Source: Planctomycetaceae bacterium UBA969
Lineage (GTDB): Bacteria > Planctomycetota > Planctomycetia > Gemmatales > Gemmataceae
DNA length: 7,225 nucleotides
Direction of reading: 5' to 3'
Assembly (NCBI GenBank): GCA_002303765.1
Contig: DBCB01000023.1
Span: forward strand, 2,730-9,954
The notes under the pieces were generated by a model. It worked only from the letters and a program-made list of their open reading frames with translations, was not told where the DNA came from and made no database searches. The position numbers and the translations under genes were made by a program. This document shows, piece after piece, positions 1 through 5,818 of the stretch. Positions within the stretch are counted from its first letter, which is position 1. Each line of letters starts with the position of its first letter.

Positions 1-408
1 TTGTTTCAGGGTAAAGTCCTTGCAGGGTTTGCTGGCGCTGCTGCAGATGCTTTTGCCCTTATCGAACGCTTTGAATCAAAGTTAAAGGATTATCAAGGCT
101 TAGTTCCCCGTGCTGCCATCGAATTGGCCCGGGAATGGCGTACCGATCGAATGTTAAGACGTTTAGAAGCCATGTTGATTGCTGCGGATCAAGAAAATGT
201 GCTGTTAATCAGCGGCAGTGGCGATGTTATCCAACCAAGCGATGGCATAGCGGCAACGGGTTCGGGCGGGCCGTATGCAACAGCCGCGGCTCGGGCTCTT
301 ATTGCCAATAGCAATCTGGATGCCACTGCAATAGTGCAAAAATCGCTAGAAATTGCAGGAGATATGTGTATTTACACGAATCGTAATATTCTGGTCGAAA
401 CCCTCTAA
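1..408 (+). CDS. hslV: ATP-dependent protease subunit HslV (ClpQ), 5'-truncated by window edge
   Basis: This is the peptidase subunit of the cytoplasmic HslUV protease, a threonine-protease double hexamer capped by HslU ATPase rings. The 135 residues seen match the family from about residue 40 to the end: GKVLAGFAG near the start, then EWRTDRMLRRLEAML, SGSGDVIQPSDGIAATGSGG, and the closing CIYTNRNILVETL. Whole HslV proteins are about 175-180 residues, so roughly 40 are missing to the left, including the catalytic N-terminal Thr. The first codon, TTG, is therefore an internal Leu (equivalent to the Leu of the RRLY segment in E. coli HslV), not a start. The gene lies 44 bp upstream of the likely hslU start on the same strand, the usual hslVU operon order. 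No frameshift is visible. The family assignment is very secure. Confidence 0.97.
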   Translation: MFQGKVLAGFAGAAADAFALIERFESKLKDYQGLVPRAAIELAREWRTDRMLRRLEAMLIAADQENVLLISGSGDVIQPSDGIAATGSGGPYATAAARALIANSNLDATAIVQKSLEIAGDMCIYTNRNILVETL

Positions 409-439
409 ACAATAGCAAACCTTTGCTTCGTAACTTCAT

Positions 440-445
440 GGAGAG
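440..445 (+). promoter_or_regulatory. Shine-Dalgarno site that decides the hslU start
   Basis: GGAGAG lies 7 nt before TTG453. The in-frame ATG438 and TTG423 upstream have no recognisable ribosome binding sequence. The position of this site favours initiation at the TTG codon. Confidence 0.6.
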
Positions 446-452
446 TGCAAAA

Positions 453-1787
453 TTGTCTGACTGGACCCCTAAGCAAATCGTTTCCGAGTTGGATAAATAT
501 ATCGTGGGGCAGGGCGCTGCCAAGAGAGCGGTGGCTGTTGCAATTCGCAACCGCTGGCGCCGGCAGCAACTGGCGCCTGAAATGCGAAAAGATGTTACTC
601 CTAAAAATATTATCATGATCGGGCCTACAGGCGTGGGTAAAACTGAGATCGCACGAAGGTTGGCTCAATTGGTAGGAGCTCCGTTCTTTAAAGTCGAAGC
701 CACCAAATACACCGAGGTGGGATACCATGGCCGGGATGTCGAAAGCATGATCCGCGACCTTGCCGAAGTTGCTGCAGGCATGATCCGTAAGGAACAACGG
801 AAATCAGTGGAAACCAAGGCTGCAGAAAGGCTTGAGGAACGATTACTGGATTTGCTTTTGCCAGGCGCCTCGCCTTGGCAACCCGAGGATGAAGATGCAA
901 ATGCGAAAAGCAATCATGCCCGGGAAATCCTGAAAGAAAGGCTTAATGCAGGGGAGTTGGAAGAGCGCATGGTGGAATTATCCATCGAGCAAAAGGTGGT
1001 GCCGGTGCAGGTGTTTTCCAACATGGGAATGGAGAACATGGATGCTGATTTTCAAAGTATGTTTGAAAAAATGCTGCCCAAGAACTCTCAGACTAGGCAG
1101 GTTAAAATCTGCGATGCCCGGAAAATTATTCTCGAACAGGAAACCGAGGCATTGATCGATAGGCAGGCTGTAAATGAAAAAGCAGTTGAGCTTGTTGAGA
1201 ACCAAGGAATCATATTTCTAGATGAAATCGACAAGGTTTGTACCAGTGGGCAATCGCAGGGGCCTGATGTTTCTCGTCAGGGTGTGCAAAGAGATTTGCT
1301 TCCAGTGGTAGAAGGAACCACAGTAAATACCCGTTATGGGCCTGTAAAAACCGATCATATTCTCTTTATTGCTGCGGGTGCGTTTCATGTATCTAAACCG
1401 TCAGATTTGATGCCAGAACTTCAGGGGCGTTTCCCTATTCGGGTGGAGTTGACTGATTTGTGTAAGGAAGATTTTTATCGGATTCTTACCGAACCCCAAA
1501 ACTCGCTCGCCACCCAGTATACTGAACTGCTTAAAACCGAGGGCATCACTTTGGAATTTACTAAGGATGGCTTAGAGGCCCTTGCAGACATTGCATTTGA
1601 AGTAAATTCAACAACCCAGAATATTGGCGCCAGAAGATTGCACACGGTGATGGAAAGGGTGGTCGAGGAAATAAGTTTCCATGGATCAGATCTAGACGAA
1701 AAGACCCAGAAAATAGATTCAGCCTATGTAAAAAATAGGCTGAAAGATGTGTTGCAAAGAGAAGACCTTGCCCGCTTTATTCTTTAA
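453..1787 (+). CDS. hslU: ATP-dependent protease ATPase subunit HslU (ClpY)
   Basis: This AAA+ unfoldase feeds substrates into HslV in the cytoplasm. From TTG453 the protein is 444 residues, against 443 for E. coli HslU, and it begins MSDWTPKQIVSELDKYIVGQ in register with the family. The start is supported by GGAGAG 7 nt upstream; ATG438 or TTG423 would add 5 or 10 residues of unmatched leader. Visible motifs are Walker A GPTGVGKT (57-64), pore loop GYHG (90-93), a charged I domain (about 110-245), Walker B IIFLDEID (253-260), the arginine-finger segment GRFPIRVEL (325-333), sensor 2 GARRLHT (392-398), and the C-terminal tail EDLARFIL (437-444) that in known structures docks into HslV. The pore loop is GYVG in E. 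coli, so Val to His is a deviation. It follows hslV in an operon and converges with a hydrolase gene 8 bp beyond its stop. Confidence 0.97.
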   Translation: MSDWTPKQIVSELDKYIVGQGAAKRAVAVAIRNRWRRQQLAPEMRKDVTPKNIIMIGPTGVGKTEIARRLAQLVGAPFFKVEATKYTEVGYHGRDVESMIRDLAEVAAGMIRKEQRKSVETKAAERLEERLLDLLLPGASPWQPEDEDANAKSNHAREILKERLNAGELEERMVELSIEQKVVPVQVFSNMGMENMDADFQSMFEKMLPKNSQTRQVKICDARKIILEQETEALIDRQAVNEKAVELVENQGIIFLDEIDKVCTSGQSQGPDVSRQGVQRDLLPVVEGTTVNTRYGPVKTDHILFIAAGAFHVSKPSDLMPELQGRFPIRVELTDLCKEDFYRILTEPQNSLATQYTELLKTEGITLEFTKDGLEALADIAFEVNSTTQNIGARRLHTVMERVVEEISFHGSDLDEKTQKIDSAYVKNRLKDVLQREDLARFIL

Positions 1788-1795
1788 AAACCGGC

Positions 1796-2548
1796 TTAAG
1801 CAGAGAAGGAACTTCTGCCTGCTTTTTTATCGTTTTGAATCTTTTCCATGATCCAATTATTTGCATCCTTGAGCATTTCAGCGTGAATGCGATGGTTCGT
1901 ACCATAAGTTCGCCAAAATGGATTCATGCCTGCAAGAATCATGCTGTCACGGTCTTTTTCGGCGGATCGTGAAGTTACTACCGAGTTGGCAATGCCATGA
2001 CCCATGAACACGGGTAAATTCTTCAAGGCCTGAACGCGCCATAATGGCGCTTGATGACGGGGCAGATGACCATTAAGAGCTAAAATACCAGCGAACTTTT
2101 CAGGGTACTGGAAAGCCATTCGATAAGCCAAAGTTGCGCCCTCACAAAAACCAGCAAGGAAAACCCTGTTTAAGTTAATGTTGTAAGAGTCTTGGGTTTT
2201 TTCGATGGCATTGAAAATGTAATCTTCAACCATTGCATCGCAGGAACCGTCAGGGCCCCAGGTGTAAGCATTTTTGTGCTTAAGGTTTTTCTTGAACATA
2301 GTGGAATGCATTCCACGCAGAGAAATCGAAATATAATTGCGTCTACTCATGTGTGGTGCGTAGCGTAAAACTTGCTCTTCATTGCAACCATGCGCATGTA
2401 AATAAACAATCAAAGGGTAGGCGTAATTAGGTTCATAATGAACGGGTAAAAATGTCCGAAGCGGAAGTGCCGCTGGGGACAATACCTTGGAGTCGTAAAA
2501 CCCCTCGGTAGGTTGTTGAGTGATCAAAGATAAATTAAGGGGAGCCAT
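1796..2548 (-). CDS. Alpha/beta-hydrolase (esterase/dienelactone-hydrolase-like) with Cys nucleophile
   Basis: This is a probable cytoplasmic alpha/beta-hydrolase of the phospholipase/carboxylesterase or dienelactone hydrolase group; its substrate is unknown. From ATG2548 it is 250 residues. The strand before the oxyanion loop reads LIVYLHAHG (47-55). The nucleophile elbow is LAGFCEGA (131-138), so the GxSxG Ser is replaced by Cys135, as in dienelactone hydrolase. The later strand PVFMGHGIANSVV (179-191) has Asn188 where the acid Asp usually sits, and the base is probably His219 or His222 in TNHRIHAEM. The start at 2548 is chosen because GGAG lies 5 nt upstream. The frame stays open to TTG2671, but that extension lacks a ribosome binding site and homology. 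The gene is convergent with hslU. I half-remember planctomycete relatives with the same GFCEG and GHGIAN segments, which would make these substitutions a family trait, but I cannot confirm that here. Confidence 0.8.
   Translation of the reverse strand: MAPLNLSLITQQPTEGFYDSKVLSPAALPLRTFLPVHYEPNYAYPLIVYLHAHGCNEEQVLRYAPHMSRRNYISISLRGMHSTMFKKNLKHKNAYTWGPDGSCDAMVEDYIFNAIEKTQDSYNINLNRVFLAGFCEGATLAYRMAFQYPEKFAGILALNGHLPRHQAPLWRVQALKNLPVFMGHGIANSVVTSRSAEKDRDSMILAGMNPFWRTYGTNHRIHAEMLKDANNWIMEKIQNDKKAGRSSFSA
1799..1828 (+). terminator. Probable rho-independent terminator of hslVU
   Basis: AGCAGAGAAG (1799-1808) and CTTCT plus CTGCT (1812-1816 and 1819-1823) can pair around a 3-nt loop, with a 2-nt GC bulge, and six T residues follow (1823-1828). 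It starts 12 nt after the hslU stop. The whole element lies inside the last codons of the convergent hydrolase gene, so the same DNA also encodes that protein's C-terminal tail. The bulge lowers confidence. Confidence 0.5.
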
Positions 2549-2553
2549 AAGCA

Positions 2554-2557
2554 CTCC
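2554..2557 (-). promoter_or_regulatory. Shine-Dalgarno site for the alpha/beta-hydrolase
   Basis: On the minus strand GGAG lies 5 nt before ATG2548. The other candidates, ATG2587 and TTG2671, have no comparable site, so this sets the preferred start. Confidence 0.45.
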
Positions 2558-2642
2558 AAAGCTTTCTATTTTTTCCAAACGCCCCATGTTTTGAAATAAA
2601 ACCAAGGCAAGCGTTAAGGATGTAATGCATTCCGTTGCGCAA

Positions 2643-2671
2643 AGTCTACGGTGTATCTCCGGTTGAGTCAA
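2643..2671 (-). promoter_or_regulatory. Candidate sigma70-type promoter for the alpha/beta-hydrolase
   Basis: On the minus strand TTGACT (2666-2671) and TAGACT (2643-2648) are separated by exactly 17 nt. They match the -35 consensus at 5 of 6 and the -10 consensus at 4 of 6. Transcription would begin near 2636, giving a leader of almost 90 nt before ATG2548. It lies inside the open 5' extension of the frame, which further argues against a start at 2671. The call rests on sequence match alone. Confidence 0.35.
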
Positions 2672-2813
2672 CGAAAGACTTAAGCCAAAATTTGAAAAAA
2701 ATGCTTATATGGAACCGAAAAGTGATGAATAATCCGGTTAGGTCAGGTAGGCCGAGATGGGCCGATTTGGAGAAATAGAACAGGTCTGCCGATAAAGACA
2801 AACCTGATGGCTG

Positions 2814-2855
2814 TGAAACAGTTGCCCAAACTGTTTGTATTTACCAATTGTTTCA
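2814..2855. repeat. Nested inverted repeats able to form two alternative hairpins
   Basis: TGAAACAGTTG (2814-2824) can pair with two downstream partners. AAACAGTT (2816-2823) and AACTGTTT (2829-2836) form a perfect 8-bp stem with a 5-nt loop. TGAAACAGTTG and CAATTGTTTCA (2845-2855) match at 10 of 11 positions, the mismatch being a G-U wobble in plus-strand RNA. The two folds exclude each other. No T-run follows on either strand, so it is not a standard terminator. It lies 3' of the lipoprotein gene and could be a 3' end structure or a protein-binding site. Confidence 0.5.
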
Positions 2856-2913
2856 TATTACCCATGCTTACGCTTAGGCTGGTGTGGTCGTTTCTAATAA
2901 AGCTTTAAGGGCG

Positions 2914-4170
2914 TTATTCTGATTGAGGAGTGTTAGGAATAACCTTGAAGTCGATGGATTTTTTGCAAGAGCGTGGCCCTTGGCCAGAAATTGCAGTTTC
3001 TTCCACACTTACCCATAGGGTGTATAAACCTGGCTGTAATTTAGGGGGCACCCTAAACTGAAAGGTTAGGTGGTAATCGGATCTTTGCGCTCTACTGCGG
3101 TCAATTCGTGGCGGGAAAGCCATATTAAGTATCTTCCCGTTGCTGTCATGGATTTCGAGGTTACTTGAAAGCATGGATTCGTAAACCCCGTTGTCCTTGC
3201 TGCAGTGCACATTTTCGACTTCGACATAAACCATGATTTTTTCGCCAGGTTGAGTGCCTTTGCCTTGCTGGAAACTAGGGCTAGAAGTCAAAGGATCGAA
3301 AGAACCAAACCCATGGATATCCTTGCAGAACTGTAGGTTTTCTAAGTTTAGAGCAGCTTGGGTACGCAGTTTTTCTTGTGCCTTACCAACCATATCCAAG
3401 GCTTGCGATGCTTCTTTTGAATTCAAAACATCATTTTTTAAAATCAATCCTGCTGCTGTTAAAAGGAATTCGACCATTTCCGGATTGGGTGCAGGGCCAT
3501 TCTTTAAGGTTTTAGTTGCTTCTTCAGGCTTGTTTTCCAGAATTTGCTTGAAGGCCAACACCGCCGGGCTCAAAGTTAAAACTTCTGGGATGAGTTTGGG
3601 TTCGGGCAGTTCTTTTTCTTCAACTGGAGTCTTTGCTACATCTAAAGTAGGCTCTTTAGCTTCCAAAGTAGGCCCTTTAGCCTCTTTTGGCTTTTCGAAA
3701 ATAGGCTTTTCAGAGATTAATAGAAAAGGTTCGATTTCTTTTTCTTTGTTCGCAATAGGTTCGCTTTCAGTCTTTTCTTTCTTTGCGAGTTCTTTTTCAG
3801 GCTCTGGCTCGGGTGGTGGCGGAATGCTTAAAGGTAGGGCCTTGCTTGCGGCCAATTTATCCTTGGCTTCCTTTTCTGATTTAAGTGAAAGAAGTTTTAG
3901 GGCAGGGGGTAGATCTTGTACTTTTAAAGACTTTTGCTCTTTGGGCGAATCGGAGTCCTTGGTTTTTGTAGCTGGTGTTCTTTTTGTTATAAGATCTGCT
4001 TTTACTAGAACTCTGGTTGGATCCTTGTTTTCGTCATCCAGCGAAACGGAACGATTGTCATTTGCAACAGGCATTTGCACTCGCTGCATCTTGGCTTGGC
4101 CAAAGTTTGTGCAGCCACTTGCAATCTGCAAAAAACCAGCGATCAAAATCATTCGAAACAACATAGCCAT
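2914..4170 (-). CDS. Probable lipoprotein with Lys/Glu/Pro-rich linker and conserved C-terminal domain (function unknown)
   Basis: I do not recognise a named family with a known role. From ATG4170 the protein has 418 residues. A short N-terminal hydrophobic stretch (MLFRMILIAGFLQIASGC) ends at Cys20 in a lipobox-like ASGC, suggesting export and lipid attachment. Residues about 45-195 are a low-complexity linker rich in Lys, Glu and Pro, including PPPPEPEPEKEL and two 7-residue repeats (AKGPTLE, AKEPTLD at 164-177). Residues about 205-275 look alpha-helical. Residues about 279-413 form a compact, probably beta-rich domain with KIMVYVEVENV, LEIHDSNGKIL and the strand-like PGLYTLWVSVEE, reminiscent of Ig-like domains. 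I recall similar C-terminal domains in planctomycete hypothetical proteins. ATG4170 is preferred over ATG4176 because AGGA lies 6 nt before it. The linker could span the periplasm or cell wall. Confidence 0.75.
   Translation of the reverse strand: MAMLFRMILIAGFLQIASGCTNFGQAKMQRVQMPVANDNRSVSLDDENKDPTRVLVKADLITKRTPATKTKDSDSPKEQKSLKVQDLPPALKLLSLKSEKEAKDKLAASKALPLSIPPPPEPEPEKELAKKEKTESEPIANKEKEIEPFLLISEKPIFEKPKEAKGPTLEAKEPTLDVAKTPVEEKELPEPKLIPEVLTLSPAVLAFKQILENKPEEATKTLKNGPAPNPEMVEFLLTAAGLILKNDVLNSKEASQALDMVGKAQEKLRTQAALNLENLQFCKDIHGFGSFDPLTSSPSFQQGKGTQPGEKIMVYVEVENVHCSKDNGVYESMLSSNLEIHDSNGKILNMAFPPRIDRSRAQRSDYHLTFQFRVPPKLQPGLYTLWVSVEETAISGQGPRSCKKSIDFKVIPNTPQSE
3641..3682 (-). repeat. Two-copy 21-bp in-frame tandem repeat in the lipoprotein linker
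   Basis: Units 3641-3661 and 3662-3682 are identical at 18 of 21 positions. They encode the consecutive heptapeptides AKGPTLE and AKEPTLD on the minus strand. All three differences fall at a fixed 9-nt spacing and are T/C changes. This indicates a local duplication that extended the linker. Confidence 0.7.
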
Positions 4171-4176
4171 GAACAT

Positions 4177-4180
4177 TCCT
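4177..4180 (-). promoter_or_regulatory. Shine-Dalgarno site of the lipoprotein gene
   Basis: On the minus strand AGGA touches ATG4176 directly, too close for use, but is 6 nt from the in-frame ATG4170. This is the reason for choosing 4170 as the start. Confidence 0.45.
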
Positions 4181-4207
4181 GTGCCTAAAGTTTCCTTTGG
4201 GTGGAAA

Positions 4208-4236
4208 GCAATATCCTAGGACGGGGCTAAGGTCAA
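4208..4236 (-). promoter_or_regulatory. Candidate promoter of the lipoprotein gene
   Basis: On the minus strand TTGACC (4231-4236) and TATTGC (4208-4213) lie 17 nt apart. The -35 element is close to consensus (5 of 6); the -10 is weak (3 of 6). Initiation near 4201 would give a leader of about 30 nt. The -35 sits in the loop and arm of a hairpin (GGCTAAGG/CCCTAGCC, 4225-4244), which may or may not be meaningful. Confidence 0.3.
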
Positions 4237-4301
4237 CCCTAGCCTTGAACTATATATGGATCTTGGGAGGTATGGGGGCTTGGCGTGGGCTAGTTGTTAA
4301 C

Positions 4302-5141
4302 TTATACCCATATTTTCATTTTGCTAAACAGCTCTGGGGGTATTTTTCGCTCTGATACCCTTAAAATCTCACTCCGGAGGTATCGAGTGCTTTGATGCCC
4401 AACCACAATCAATTCGTTTTTAAACATCGTTGCTCGTTCGACAAAATCATCGAGGTGCATGTGTCCGAATTTGTGGATTTTTTCTCTGCGATGTTTGGAC
4501 CGAATGAAACTCATTTCCGTAATGAGAATCTTAGCCTCATAAACAGGGGGATAATTATCTAATCCTGCGGGACTGGTATCGCCTGTGTAAGCCAGTAAAG
4601 GAGTGCGAATTTCTTGGGTGACCGGGGTGCCCGATAGTCTTAAATCACGAATCTTATCCCCTGAAAAACCCTGAAATTCTTCTTTTAGCTTGTTGCGCCT
4701 CTGCCAAACCATAAATCCCAGCGATGGAATCGTATGGGTGGTCGCAAAAGTGGTAACCACATGATCTCTGCTTAATTCAAATTCTTGGCCCGCTTCCAGC
4801 CCAATGAGGTTGCAATTCATACGGCCACGATCAAGCCGTTGAAAAACCAAGAGTAGCTTGCGTAAATCTTCTACCGCATAAGCGGGAACGTAAATATTAG
4901 GGGGTTCCATTTTCATCATGCGCCTGCGGGCGACATAAATAGGCAGGCTTGCGACATGATCGAGATGGGTATGGGTGATGCACCAGTTAGGAGTGCCCAT
5001 GAAATCCCAAGGTTGAGCTCCTAGATCAAAGCCCATTTTTAATTCCGGGACTCGCCAATAAGACTGAACCGCAGCCCTAGAATAGCCCTCAATGGTGAGA
5101 TTTTCGTGTGTATGTCGCAGGTAAGGAGCGTTTTCGACCAT
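4302..5141 (-). CDS. RNase Z-like metallo-beta-lactamase-fold hydrolase
   Basis: This is a 279-residue zinc-dependent hydrolase. The metal-binding motif THTHLDH (56-62) carries His57, His59, Asp61 and His62. Other expected ligands are His136 in ATTHTIPS, Asp188 in YTGDTS, and His249 in VVGHQSTRY. The segment GHMHLDDF (226-233) resembles the HST-containing helix of tRNase Z, and HQSTRY resembles its HFSxRY end motif, so the closest match is the RNase Z group, which cleaves 3' trailers of tRNA precursors. A different substrate is possible; the Phe to Gln change is noted. ATG5141 is chosen because the family match begins soon after it; the open frame reaches GTG5264 but would overlap the divergent DUF447 gene. 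A weak GGAA lies 6 nt upstream of ATG5141. The gene is divergent from the H4MPT gene pair with under 100 bp between them. Confidence 0.85.
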   Translation of the reverse strand: MVENAPYLRHTHENLTIEGYSRAAVQSYWRVPELKMGFDLGAQPWDFMGTPNWCITHTHLDHVASLPIYVARRRMMKMEPPNIYVPAYAVEDLRKLLLVFQRLDRGRMNCNLIGLEAGQEFELSRDHVVTTFATTHTIPSLGFMVWQRRNKLKEEFQGFSGDKIRDLRLSGTPVTQEIRTPLLAYTGDTSPAGLDNYPPVYEAKILITEMSFIRSKHRREKIHKFGHMHLDDFVERATMFKNELIVVGHQSTRYLRSEILRVSERKIPPELFSKMKIWV

Positions 5142-5180
5142 GAGGTATTCCGCAGTTTGAAGCTTTATATGCCCAAAGTC

Positions 5181-5209
5181 ACTATAAAAACAATGGGCTA
5201 TAAATCCAA
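5181..5209 (-). promoter_or_regulatory. Candidate promoter of the RNase Z-like gene
   Basis: On the minus strand TATAGT (5181-5186) matches the -10 consensus at 5 of 6. A weak TTGGAT (5204-5209) lies 17 nt upstream of it. Initiation would be near 5174, about 33 nt before ATG5141. The -35 overlaps the palindrome at 5208-5219 by two bases, so a factor bound there could touch both divergent genes. Confidence 0.3.
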
Positions 5210-5230
5210 GGTGCACCTTTAATTTAAGGT
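5208..5230. repeat. Alternating AAGGT/ACCTT inverted repeats in the DUF447 leader
   Basis: AAGGTGCACCTT (5208-5219) is a perfect 12-bp palindrome. Its right arm, ACCTT (5215-5219), is also complementary to AAGGT at 5226-5230, leaving a 6-nt loop. The last AAGG (5226-5229) is the only Shine-Dalgarno candidate for DUF447, 9 nt before its ATG. The element may be an operator in the divergent promoter region, or an RNA fold that hides the ribosome binding site. Confidence 0.5.
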
Positions 5231-5238
5231 TTCTAGAA

Positions 5239-5817
5239 ATGATTTTAGAAGGTCTAGTTACCACGATCGGAAAAGAAGGAAAAATTCATGTGGCTCCAAT
5301 GGGCCCTCGGGTTGAAACTTCCATGTCGCATCTGCTTTTACGCCCGTATTCCACCTCCCAAACTTGCCAAAATTTACTCCATCATCCCGAAGGGGTTTTT
5401 CATGTCACCGATGATGTCACTCTGATTGCCCGGGGTGCTATTGGCTTGATAGATTCCCCGCCAAACATGCCTGCAAGCATCATTAAAGGCTTCATACTAA
5501 ACGAAAGTTGCAGGGCCTACGAATTCAAGGTGGTCAAGGCTGATACTTCCGAGGATCGGGTTAGGTTGGAATGCGAAGTGGTGAAAGTTCATAGGCAGAG
5601 AGATTTTTTTGGTTTTAACCGTGCCATGTTTGCTGTTTTAGAAGCCGCGATTTTAGCGTCACGAACCGCATTTTTATCCCTAGAACAAATCGAAAAAGAA
5701 TTTACAAAATTATCCACATTGGTACAAAAGACAGGATCAGAAAAAGAAGCCTCTGCTTTTTCACTCCTTGAACAGTTTGTGCGAAACCAAGCCAATAAGT
5801 CAGGTCCGGAATCTTGA
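5239..5817 (+). CDS. DUF447 family protein (FMN-binding split-barrel fold), H4MPT gene cluster
   Basis: This 192-residue protein belongs to DUF447, a family known mainly from archaea and from H4MPT-dependent bacteria; its biochemical role is not established to my knowledge. Family signs are the opening ILEGLVTTIGKEGKIHVAP with APMGPRV (19-25), then LLLRPYSTSQT (32-42) and HVTDDV (55-60), which resemble flavin-reductase-like split barrels that bind FMN. There is no signal peptide or membrane segment, so it should be cytoplasmic. ATG5239 has AAGG 9 nt upstream. Its TGA is followed after one base by the ATG of the beta-RFAP synthase homologue, so the two are almost certainly co-transcribed and translationally coupled. 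That context supports a role in making or using methanopterin, which is inference. Confidence 0.88.
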   Translation: MILEGLVTTIGKEGKIHVAPMGPRVETSMSHLLLRPYSTSQTCQNLLHHPEGVFHVTDDVTLIARGAIGLIDSPPNMPASIIKGFILNESCRAYEFKVVKADTSEDRVRLECEVVKVHRQRDFFGFNRAMFAVLEAAILASRTAFLSLEQIEKEFTKLSTLVQKTGSEKEASAFSLLEQFVRNQANKSGPES

Positions 5818-5818
5818 T

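Larger units (their letters stand above)
2549..2913. other. Intergenic region between the hydrolase and lipoprotein genes
   Basis: About 365 bp without a convincing gene on either strand. Both flanking genes are on the minus strand, so this region is the 3' flank of the lipoprotein gene and the 5' flank of the hydrolase gene. It holds the candidate hydrolase promoter (2643-2671) and an inverted-repeat cluster (2814-2855). I see no tRNA, no T-tract terminator and no open frame with protein-like composition. Confidence 0.6.

Noticed and set aside
299..797. Overlapping minus-strand frames opposite hslV and hslU
   Set aside because: They lie inside strongly conserved coding sequence on the other strand and show no protein-like motifs.
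2549..2671. N-terminal extension of the hydrolase up to TTG2671
   Set aside because: No ribosome binding site at 2671, no family match in the extra 41 residues, and a candidate promoter lies within it.
3254..4219. Long open frame on the plus strand, 321 codons, opposite the lipoprotein gene
   Set aside because: It is the complement of the Lys/Glu/Pro-rich linker, giving a Ser/Phe/Leu-rich product with no family resemblance; the minus-strand gene has a signal peptide, ribosome binding site and folded domain.
4225..4244. Hairpin GGCTAAGG/CCCTAGCC as terminator of the RNase Z-like gene
   Set aside because: It has one mismatch and no T-tract on the minus strand, and it overlaps a candidate promoter for the next gene.
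5142..5264. N-terminal extension of the RNase Z-like protein up to GTG5264
   Set aside because: It would overlap the start of the divergent DUF447 gene and its AT-rich promoter region; family similarity starts after ATG5141.
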